A DNA stretch of 64,000 nt. Source: Galaxea fascicularis (taxonomy: Eukaryota > Cnidaria > Anthozoa > Scleractinia > Euphylliidae). The stretch is taken from contig OX419338.1 of NCBI GenBank assembly GCA_948470475.1, positions 8,677,705 through 8,741,704 of the forward strand. The letters are read 5' to 3'. Under the pieces are notes generated by a model. It searched no databases, was not told the DNA's origin, and saw only the letters and a program-made list of their open reading frames with translations. The first letter of the stretch is position 1. The number at the start of each line of letters is the position of its first letter. The position numbers and the translations under genes are program-made. Shown piece after piece: positions 55,848-64,000 of this stretch.

Positions 55848-56353
55848 CTCTGGGAGAGCCAACTTTCCATACGTTCCTACAGAAAACGCACTGAAGCGTT
55901 TACATGCTAGACAGGGTCACCCGCCTTCCCGGGGCACCCTGTCTACTTGCGCGACGCACCCTTCTTGGAGAGCTATCTTTTTGCTATGTAAACGGTTCGT
56001 GCCGGGTTACCCGGCTAGCCGAGGTCAGAAGACCAGCTAAAGCAGCGTTGTATTCTAAGGCAGCTTTTAACTGCCTCCGGTGACTACGCTCAATTAGTAG
56101 AGTGTAAACAATGGCCTTAGACATTGAAAAGCGACCTCTATAGCGTAACAAGCGTTAAAAAAATTAAACTTGCCGCCAAAATGTTTCTTTTGTCCGCCAT
56201 CTTGTTTGTTGTTCTCAGCAGCCGCTCAAAACATAACCGACTCATTATCCCACTGGGGTGAGTTGCATGTAAAGGTGGGCGATGTTTTAACCCAGCTCTC
56301 CTAGCCGAGTAGCCCGGTTAGCCAGCGCACTTTGCCTCCATGTAAACAGGGCC
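55848..56353. mobile_element. MITE B, left end displaced by the LINE
   Basis: CTGGGAGAGCCAACTTTCCATACG matches the same place in MITE A (about 51209). Homology then runs through CATGCTAGACAGGGTCACCC and GACTACGCTCAATTAGTAGA to the right end GCCTCCATGTAAACAGGGCC. Its first about 60 bp are missing or lie upstream of the LINE, consistent with LINE insertion into it. Confidence 0.7.
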
Positions 56354-56365
56354 TAAGGCAAAATA

Positions 56366-56628
56366 GTGTTTTACCACAATTGCTGGTAACCTCGAAATCT
56401 GATTGGCTCATTTGCCGTTGTCGGTAAGAGTCAAGACAACGCTGCTCGCGTCAACTTGTCACGCAATGCCTTTTTCATCTCTCGCACTCTGAAATAAACA
56501 TTTCTTTGACGCCGATATTGTGGTAAAAACAAATCACAGTGGAACATTTTGACCACTGTGATGACGAGTATCGTTGTCGATAAGAGTACAGACAACGCTA
56601 AACCACATTCGATATGTTAATTTTCGCC
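56366..56628. mobile_element. Foldback element copy B (ATAAGAGTACAGACAACGCT family)
   Basis: Repeats the modules of 47740-48108 (ATCTGATTGGCTCATTTGCC, GACGCCGATATTGTGGTAAA, ATAAGAGTACAGACAACGCT). The hairpin is mostly deleted to a short AACATTTTGACCACTGTGAT core. Confidence 0.75.
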
Positions 56629-56689
56629 TTAGGCCCTGTTTCTAGTGTTTTTCTCAACTGCATTTAGTACATTCCGGTACCGTCCTCTG

Positions 56690-56930
56690 AAAAACGTGAG
56701 AGGTCAATTTTCCATCGCCTTTGTTAACCCTTTAAACTTTATGAGCGAACAGCATCAAAATTTCTCAATAATGTGACATCAACGCTTTATAAAACAGAGT
56801 GGTCATGCGGAGAATGAAGGACAGGATCACACACGATGAATTAACAATTTCTCTCTATTACTTCTTTTCGAAATGTGTAGGGGTAACAGATGAGAATTCA
56901 AACTTTGATCTTAGGCTTTACAGGTGTCAG
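56690..56930. repeat. Dispersed repeat copy (GAATGAAGGACAGGATCACA)
   Basis: Contains GAATGAAGGACAGGATCACA, GATGAATTAACAATTTCTCT and GGGGTAACAGATGAGAATTC. The same modules in the same order recur at 63755-63930. Confidence 0.65.
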
Positions 56931-58797
56931 AAATAGATTTCGTTACTCGCACGTGATTTGTACTCTTGTCTAGTTATCCGATCGGAGCACGATGTCTTGA
57001 TTGACATCTGATCTCGGACTTTTACTTCGCACATGTTGTTGTTAGACTTGGAAGGAAAATCTGGAAGAAAGTTAGTAGGTAATCTGTTGAGAAAATCGGT
57101 TGGAAAATCTCTAAATCTGAACATCAAGAATTAAGTCTTGTGGAAGTCTAGTGGTATCTTTTTCCTCTCTAACAACAGGGTTAACTCAAACGTCGTTTCA
57201 AACGATTTAGTTCCGGGATGGTCACCTTTTACGATTTGAACGCGATGGAATATACCGCTGTAATTTGTTACAATACCTTTGATAAAAATCTTTGAAGGAC
57301 GTTTTCTTTGTGTTTGTGTTTGGACGCGGAAAACTCTGTATTTGACTGGAATTCAGCCTGACGGTTAAACTGAAAATCGCCTCGAAGTTGCTATTGTATA
57401 CCATGTTCGCAAGCAACTGAAGATTTTCCAGTTGCGTTTCTCTTCTCGTAAAGCAAACGAAAATCCGCATGATAGAGGAGACCGACACAAGTATAGCCTT
57501 AAAGAGGAAAATGGACGGATAAATTTAAAAGATAAGTATGAAGTCGGCAAGCCTTTATAAAAAGTTGTTCTTCCAGGTGGTGAAAATTAACGGCGACCAT
57601 TTTGAAAATGGTATTGAGGAGAATTCATCGAGGGGAATCCTTAAAGATACGGGTGTGATTAGTGGCTTTTCGGTAGTGAGTATTCCACTCCCTGAAACGT
57701 AAATTTACTACCCTCACTCATCAAGGACGTCAAGATACTTTCAAAAGAAGGTTAGTACAACGCCTTTCAAAATTCTAAGTTTAATCATCTTTTGAGATTT
57801 ATTATTCCGTTATATCGGAACACTACATCTTTCATTGTCCATGGATCTTGGAAGAAAATTAGCAACGTTAAAAAAAGAACTGCGCTTCAACAAAATAACT
57901 ATGACGGATTCTACTGTCAAACCAAGACACGAAACCGCAGCGTTCTCTTTTAACATTGGGATTTTCACCCTGAAACGTAATACAAAAGCGTTTTTGGCCA
58001 TATATAATTCTTTTAGAATATGGCCTAGACATAAAGTTACTTTGAGCTTCCAAAGGGGATTAAAAAACAACAACAAGTAAAACGATTCGGTACTGAATAT
58101 TTTTTTCTTAAAAAGGTCTAACTGAACAATTTGTTTTATCTGTGGGAAAAATCAGTCAGGTGAGAAAGTACTTATCATTAACTGGTTCAATTCAAAAGAG
58201 TCATTTAATTTGGACACTGGAAAACGGTACAGGTCTGCTTCTTTACAATAACTTCAATTTTAACCATTTAATGTTTGACTTTCTATGTTGAAGGTGGCTT
58301 TAGCTTCTCCAACTTAACTTCTAGCGTCGCTCTTCTTTCCATTATCTACAACAAAGAAGAAAAGAATGTGTTAGGATTCGGTAAGTTCACACTTGCGCGA
58401 TGGGCAGAAACACAAGCAAAACTAAGGGGAAACCAACGTGTGACGGAAAAAATTGTGTAAAGAACGTAAAAAAGAGCAATTCGAAAATTGCGTTTGGCAC
58501 AGCCAACTTTCAATACATGAACGAGGGGGGAGGAACAGAATAGGGAGGAGGGAGAAATGACCCAAAAAAAGTTGGGAGGGAGAAAAAGAAAAGTTGGGAG
58601 TAGGGAGAATTGAACTGGATGGACCTGGATGAGTAGGGAGGAGGGAGAAATTGGCTCAGAAAGTAGGGAGAAGGGAGATTTACTCCCCTGTTCCTCCCCC
58701 CTCATGAAATGTAAATATTGTGACCTAGGTTAAATAAAGCGTTTAGTATTAAAAGTCTGGCTAGATTCATTAGAGTAGAAAGAGTAAGATCAAGTGA
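56931..58797. other. Gene-less stretch
   Basis: No gene that I can support. A purine-biased run of GGGAGGAGGGAGAAATG-type words occupies about 58520-58690 as a loose minisatellite. The frames at 57810-58080 (both strands) have no family resemblance. Confidence 0.4.
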
Positions 58798-58799
58798 AG

Positions 58800-59136
58800 G
58801 ATGCTCCTCGCAGTTGTGAACGCAATTTATGCAATTGCGTAAAGAAGCCTGAAAAAATTCAGGATTTCAACGGGGTTTGAACCCGTGATCTCGCGATACC
58901 GGTGCGATGCTCTAACCAACTGAACTATGAAGCCACTGACGTTGGGAGCAGGTCAATTGTGGGTTCAAATGTTCCCGTGAAAGATATGAATGTGAATGAT
59001 GTATATGAAATAAATCATATATGAACTGCGGAAATGAAATCATGTGAAGGATGATCCTCGCTGGGACACGAGGATCATCCCTCACTTGATTTCATTTCCG
59101 CAGCTCATATATGATTTATTTCACTATACATCATTC
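58800..59136 (-). repeat. tRNA-bearing repeat, locus 3, with terminal hairpin
   Basis: Modules in the order of the 247-bp unit at 40772: GCAATTGCGT near 58831, tRNA-like at 58862-58934, GGGAGCAGGTCAATTGTGGG and ATATGAAATAAATCATATAT. The segment from about 58998 then folds back on itself: ATATGAAATAAATCATATAT to GATGATCCTCG is mirrored by CGAGGATCATC to ATATATGATTTATTTCA, ending at 59136. The hairpin arms are about 65 bp. Confidence 0.8.
58862..58934 (-). tRNA. tRNA-like sequence 4 (repeat-embedded)
   Basis: Minus strand GGCTTCATAGTTCAGTTGG through GGTTCAAACCCCGTTGAAATCC. The T arm is intact and the acceptor partly paired. The anticodon loop is CCGGTAT with C33, as in copy 1. A tRNA-derived repeat, not a credible tRNA gene. 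Confidence 0.45.
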
Positions 59137-59193
59137 AAAGAAAGAGTAAGAATAGAACATGATATTTTATTATACTACCTCAGTTCCACTTAC

Positions 59194-60523
59194 CGTTTTG
59201 AGCTCCTCTTGAAGCTCGCTATTAACTTTTGAAAGTGAAGAATTCTTTTCCTTTAAGTCTTGTATTCTCGAGTTTAACTTATCCTCCTTGGTTAAAGGCC
59301 TATAAAGTAAACATAAGGAAGCGTATGGTATTTGTAAGATGCAATTCCATAGAATCACGTTTAGGGCCCCTTTGACAGATCTGGCTTGGTTCCTGAGATC
59401 TCGCCACACCACTAAATCCTTTTGTATAAAAGTCGATAGGTTTATGTCAGAGGGCGGGCTGGCGCGGTTGCTGGGATTTATGTAACCGGTTTGGAAATTT
59501 TACCATATGACCACTTCAGCCCGGTTGTCCAAAACTGTCGCACTGATACGGACCGTCCGTTGCAGTTGACGGATCGTACGGTCCGTGCGAATCGATAACT
59601 TTCCTTACGGTCTGTATGCTGAACTCATATGGAGCGTGCATCTCAGTAGTACATCACTTACGGTCCGTATGCTGAACTCATACGAAGCGTGCATCTCATT
59701 ATTACATCAGTGAGTGTGTCGGTTCGTACGCTCCGTACGAACCGTACGAATCGACAATCTTGTTTACGGTCCGTATGCTGAAATCATACGGAGCGTGCAT
59801 CCCATTGTGAATGTGGAAAGACAACCTCAAATCGATAAACGCATGCAAGGAAACAAGGAATCTTGAAATGTGGCTATACCTCGTTCTTTAAGCGTGAAAA
59901 GTCCCACTAATGAGATGCAATTCACGGACCGCATGCCACTCTATACGGACCGACTGCCACGTTTACGCTACACCAAACAGTAGCCATGAAAATATTTTTA
60001 AGTCCAAGTAATGAGATGCAATTCACGGACCGTACGCCAGTCTATACGGACCGACTGCCAAGTTTACGCTCGGTACAGCGCGGGCATATTGGACAACCCT
60101 CCGGTTACCGGGAGGTTTTTTCAACAACACATGCCTTGTACGGTCGGATGTCATGATTTTACATTTTCGCGCTGCAACTCGTCTCCAGGATCTCAGCGTC
60201 TTTTGTCGCCTTGGTCACTAGGCTAATATGCGAGAAATGAACTCCCAAGACAAAATTCCTCCCGGTACTCGGACCACCGGGCTCATACAAAGTGGCCCCA
60301 TTATAATAATAATAATTATTATTATTATTATTATCCTAACCTTGGGGCATTGTTCCGAGCCTCTCGATCGAAATTACGACCGACCGTCTATCTTTTAAAG
60401 TGACAGTAAAGGAAGAACGCACCTCACAACAACCTTTGGAGGTTCCGTTTTAAGTTTTCTATCTTTTTCTCCATCCTTATCTAATCTTCTGCCCTGTTTC
60501 AGTGTAGGGGGACTCAGAGGTTT
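59194..60523 (-). CDS. Two exons of an unidentified coiled-coil protein (partial)
   Basis: Exon 60423-60523 (acceptor TTTCCAG|AAA, donor GTGAG|GTGCGT) reads KPLSPPTLKQGRRLDKDGEK then DRKLKTEPPKVVVR. Exon 59194-59299 (acceptor CTTTATAG|G, donor ACG|GTAAGTG) reads PLTKEDKLNSRIQDLKEKNS then SLSKVNSELQEELKT. They join in phase (AG|G, Arg). The second is a clear heptad-type coiled coil. Outer exons were not found, so neither the start nor the stop is known. The family was not recognised. Phase agreement and sound splice sites support a real gene. Confidence 0.5.
59521..60106. mobile_element. ~585-bp element built of GGTCCGTATG words
   Basis: Ends GGTTGTCCAA (about 59523) and TTGGACAACC (about 60090-60099) are inverted. 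Inside are three diverged tandem units of CGGTCCGTATGCTGAACTCA followed by TACGGAGCGTGCATCTCA (about 59607, 59659, 59766) and, toward the right, two inverse-sense units with AATGAGATGCAATTCACGGA (about 59908 and 60010). It lies in the intron between the two coiled-coil exons. Confidence 0.65.
60302..60333. repeat. (AAT)n/(ATT)n microsatellite
   Basis: TAATAATAATAATTATTATT and continuation: a short palindromic trinucleotide array. Confidence 0.8.
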
Positions 60524-61312
60524 CTGGAAATGAAGGAGTATGATTAAATTTTACAATTTGAACGTGTAAATGATGAGCGGTTATGTAAAACCGAATGCTT
60601 TCATGGACAAAAACAAAACAGCCCGAGTGAAGCTATAGGTTACTTTTTCATGGTCTAAGTATGGGTTTATTCTCTATACAAGACGCACAAAGGACAAAGT
60701 AACAAAATGAGGTAAAGGCATTTCCAGAAACTATTCACAACCAGCATAAGCGACATTGTTCGCCCTTAAAATAAAATGATTGAGGATTTACGCTGTCAGA
60801 AGGAATACACTAACAAAGCCACCGATTGAGGAATCGATACAATTCAGATATCTAAACGAGGTGGAAGAAACCAAGATTGCAGATTATGTAATATTATCAC
60901 CACGAACATTGCCTAACGGCTGTTGGGATTAAGCAAAGAGAAATTCCCAGTGCACAATGCCAATTCTACTTCTCTTATAAGACGAATACTGTCAATACCA
61001 GGAAGCACAAGAATGTGTAGCGACGGAAATTTGTTTTGGTTTTGAGATTTTCAACTCCCTTTTTTCGGATCACAGTTATGACTTTTGAGGTAAAGAAAAC
61101 TAACGGTGAATTGAATATTCTAAATCAGAAGCAGCTCGAAAACGAATACAAATTCATCGTGAAGTACTACCTACCAACTTGGGGACTGGTCTGGGTAGCG
61201 CTTCCTGTCTACCCGGTGTCGTACTTGCTGCAGAGAACAATACAATACGCAGTTATCGTTAATTGATTTTTCTGCAACCCCACCCTACCCCATCTCCACA
61301 TCCAAAAGAGCC
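60524..61312. other. Gene-less stretch
   Basis: No feature I can support. A 76-codon frame at 61036-61266 has no family resemblance. Confidence 0.35.
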
Positions 61313-61545
61313 AAGTTCTACAATACCATACCACACCATACCATACAACACTACACTACAAAACATCACACCATACCATGCAACACAACACTACATTACA
61401 CTACATCACACCATTCACACAACAAAACACTACACTACACTACACCATACCACACTACATCACACCACACCACATAACATTACACCACACCACACTACAC
61501 TACACTTCACTATACCACACCACACCACACTATACCATTACATAA
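61313..61545. repeat. Strand-biased ACACCATACC minisatellite
   Basis: An irregular array of 5-10-bp words (CACACCATAC, ACACTACACT, ACATCACACC). The top strand has almost no G for about 230 bp. The long frame over it is low complexity and not a gene. Confidence 0.85.
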
Positions 61546-61786
61546 TAGACCATTTTACAGTTGTGGCAGAGTTACCTGGCCTATGAATGGAAGCGAGGTT
61601 GAGGGTGACCTTGTTTTGATACAAACCTTTCTGCTTTTCTTATGTAAATACAGACTAGTCAGCATTACAACAACATGATTTACATGATAAAAACAGTGAG
61701 GTCTCTATCAATACAAGGTTACCGGCAACCTCGCTGCCATTCATAGGCCAGGTCACTGAGCGAACAACTGTAAAATGGCCTATTTT
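61546..61786. mobile_element. ~240-bp inverted-repeat element
   Basis: The left end TAGACCATTTTACAGTTGT with CCTGGCCTATGAATGG is mirrored by CCATTCATAGGCCAGG and ACAACTGTAAAATGGCCTA at the right. GCGAGGTTG/CAACCTCGC lies inside. A spacer of about 110 bp has no ORF. Confidence 0.8.
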
Positions 61787-62282
61787 TCTACGCATATGTT
61801 GTGCTTGGCCGGGGGTAATTTAGCTCTGTCTTGAATAATGTAAAAACATATGACTTTAAAAGAAAAATTAAAAGAGTAGTTTTCGACATTCTGACTTCGG
61901 AAGCCTCTTATCTTGATATACGAAACATTCAAAAAGTCAAGTTTTCCTAAAATTTTATTTTCTTTCTAGAATAATAAGTGTAGTCTTAATTGTATTATTG
62001 CAGATTTAGACCTATTAAGTATTTTTGCTTTTGTAAAAATAAGATATCTAGTAGCGCTTTCTTCTAACGTGGTACTAATCTAAACTTAATTTTATAATTT
62101 ATACACTTGTATATTTATCTTCCTGATTCCTGTAAACTTGTCTACCTACTTTCCTTATTTAAGACATGACCCACCTAGATTAGCGTCAGCTACCTGTGGG
62201 CATGTCCAATTTGTAGACAATACTTATTACAAAAATAAAGAACAGAAATTGTCGAGCAAGTCGGGTGTTTGTTCATTGTGGT

Positions 62283-62860
62283 CAAAACAGTTTCCAGCAC
62301 TTTCCAAGACGTAGATTTTGATGGGTCATTATTACCACTCTTTATCAGTTGATGCTATAATCATGGTATAAAAAAACTGTCCCGAATCATTGGTGAATAC
62401 GTTGGTATTATTTTTGTGACACTACAGGTTACCATAGCAACACTGTGACCTGCTAAAAACACCCTAATTTCAGCTTTAAGCGCTTATATTTCAAATTCTG
62501 TACATGGAGTTCAGAGCCACCTCAAATTTTCGAAAATTTAAGGTGGCTCTGAAATCCATGTACAGAATTTGTTTAAACTTTCCCAAACGTTGCATCTCAT
62601 TCTGCTTATCAAAATTCTATAATAAGAAAAAATTTCACCGTGCCGTTTTTGAAATATAAGCGCTTAAAGCTGAAATTAAGGGTGTTTTTAGCAGGTCACA
62701 GTGTTACTATGGTCATCTATGGTGTCACGAAAAAAATACCAACGTATTCACCAATGATTGGGCAGGTTTTTGATACCATGATTGTAACATTAACTGATAA
62801 AGAGTGGCATTAATGATCCATCAAAATCTACGTCTAGGAAAGTGCTGGGAACTGTTTTGA
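62283..62860. mobile_element. 578-bp foldback element with ~230-bp arms
   Basis: The left arm starts CAAAACAGTTTCCAGCACTTTCC and runs to about 62512. The right arm is its inverse, about 62640-62860, ending GGAAAGTGCTGGGAACTGTTTTG. The centre holds a second hairpin (AAATTCTGTACATGGA / TCCATGTACAGAATTT, about 62495-62570). No ORF. Confidence 0.85.
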
Positions 62861-62864
62861 GCCA

Positions 62865-63185
62865 TCTTAAATGGTTTCAACATTTGCTTCAACATGCGTT
62901 TAACACTTTGTTGAACCAAATGTTGGGTGCGTTTGAACAGGTGGTCTAACATTGTTGAAAGCGTAAAAAATGTCGAAAGCTCGTTGAAAGCATGCTGAAT
63001 CAATTTTAAATCGGTTTAAACTTTCATTCAACATCGATTCAACTTTTCCTTTGTTCTTGAAAATGTTGAATGGTGTTGAAGCCGTTTGAACACTCCTGTT
63101 CAACAGTTGTAGAACACACGCATGCTCACGTCAGGCCGTATATCGTTTGCGTAAACAGTGAAGAAGTTGACACAATGTTGAAACC
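62865..63185. repeat. TTGAA/TTCAAC-word repeat region
   Basis: A dense mix of GTTGAA and TTCAAC words in both orientations (for example TTCAACATTGTTGAAAGCG-like motifs) for about 320 bp. The design resembles the CCGTTT-rich ends at 30940-31165. No gene. Confidence 0.6.
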
Positions 63186-63754
63186 GTTTAAACGGGCCTT
63201 TACGGTGTAGCTACTTGACATATAAGATCCCAGCTTTTGAATCACCGAAATACAAATGGTGACGCGAAACCTGCCGGCCTCATCGCCACACGAAGACTAG
63301 CGGTAAGCAATCATAACGTCGCGATTTTTTATCTTAAGAGACAAGCAAAAATGCACTTCATTTTTGTGTTAAAGTTCGTTACAGTTTGAATTTTAAATAT
63401 ACACAGATGTATACCAGTTTCAACCATCTGCGTATATTTGAAATCCAATTTGTAATGAACATTTGCAACTGACGATGACACAAGTACGTCGAAACACGTC
63501 TTGCTTTTAAACTCATAAATGTTGTGTAAAAATGCATTCTTCACGACAAGAGTACAACCAAGATTAAAATGTATTATGATTTCGTGATGAAATCTCACCT
63601 TCAATGGAAGTTTTCCGAGAGGGCTGTGACCAGGCAACCTCCTAACATCAAGAAACAAAATATAAGCATTTACTTCTCTTATAAAGAGGGCGATTTGCGA
63701 TTGAATGCAGTGCAACCAAATCCAAAGAGTGATCAGTATCAAATTTCTCCTTGT
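63186..63754. other. Gene-less stretch
   Basis: No feature I can support. A 137-codon frame at 63329-63742 (minus) has no family resemblance and no splice context. Confidence 0.35.
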
Positions 63755-63930
63755 AAAATCAACGCTTCATTAAACAGAATGGTCACGAGAATTAAGGACA
63801 GGATCACAGAAAATGAATTTGCTTGATATTTTAACAACTTCCCCTACTACCTCTATAGGAAATGTGTAGGGTAACAAATGAGAATTGAAATTTTGATCTT
63901 AGGGTTTAAAGTGTTGATGCATTAAATATA
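63755..63930. repeat. Second copy of the GGACAGGATCACA dispersed repeat
   Basis: AAACAGAATGGTCACGAGAA, TTAAGGACAGGATCACAGAA and AATGTGTAGGGTAACAAATG align in order with 56780-56910. Confidence 0.65.
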
Positions 63931-64000
63931 ATCTTACATTTGCATCATCCAAGGAAAAAGATCTTCTATGTAGTCTGGGTTGAGGTGATTCCTTTTCCAC

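Noticed and set aside
59600..60080. CRISPR-like array
   Set aside because: Units are diverged, unevenly spaced and partly inverted, with no uniform spacers, and the genome is animal. It fits a transposon interior.
61263..61586. His/Thr-rich ORF of 107 codons
   Set aside because: It lies over the ACACCATACC minisatellite. Pure low complexity.
63329..63742. 137-codon minus-strand ORF
   Set aside because: No recognisable domain, and it overlaps a dispersed repeat. Probably chance in AT-rich DNA.

Overview
The window is animal nuclear DNA: AT-rich, with intron-containing genes, consensus GT-AG splice sites and a large amount of short inverted-repeat (foldback/MITE) DNA. The gene set (SLC35F1/F2-like, RAB39-like, SON, JAGN1, IRAK1BP1, a GH29 alpha-L-fucosidase of the plant-like type), the PHD-finger CR1-like LINE and the tRNA-bearing dispersed repeats fit an anthozoan cnidarian, most likely a stony coral. 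That placement is inference from gene and repeat content; no species can be named from the sequence alone.

Layout. 1-9.1 kb: repeat-rich, with no convincing gene, only a near-perfect 205-bp palindrome and two weak exon candidates. 9.4-19.3 kb: a divergent pair, SLC35F1/F2-like (minus, 7 exons, 364 aa) and RAB39-like (plus, 2 exons, 237 aa), with start codons 488 bp apart. Intron 1 of the transporter holds a 1.07-kb terminal-inverted-repeat transposon with a 9-bp target duplication and a protein-kinase glycine-loop fragment in its arms. 22.3-36.7 kb: a second divergent pair, SON (minus, 5 exons, 938 aa: RS domain, G-patch, dsRBD) and JAGN1 (plus, 2 exons, 177 aa), with start codons 215 bp apart. 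SON intron 1 carries a 1.74-kb transposon built of CCGTTT-rich ends; JAGN1 intron 1 carries a nested palindrome. 36.7-39.2 kb: intergenic, with a tRNA-derived SINE. 39.25-43.9 kb: IRAK1BP1 (minus, 3 exons, 250 aa), whose intron 1 has collected a tandem tRNA-like repeat, a 1.36-kb element with 9-bp target duplications and two small MITEs. 44.8-48.9 kb: GH29 fucosidase (minus, 3 exons, 482 aa).

49-56.6 kb is a nest of mobile DNA: MITEs inserted in MITEs, a decayed LINE piece and one nearly intact CR1-like LINE (PHD finger, APE endonuclease, RT) that looks dead because its RT box reads YADH and its C-terminus is frameshifted. 56.6-64 kb: mostly foldback elements, a tRNA-bearing repeat, simple repeats and two phase-compatible exons of an unidentified coiled-coil protein.

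All exon models were built by eye from splice consensus and reading-frame continuity. Every complete model sums to a multiple of three and its junctions restore family-conserved residues, which is the main support. I see no operon, CRISPR or bacterial-type system. The most unusual features are the two 9-bp-TSD transposons with different termini that share the same ~600-bp cargo, the tRNA-bearing ~250-bp repeat unit at three loci, and the conserved SLC35F-RAB39 divergent pair.
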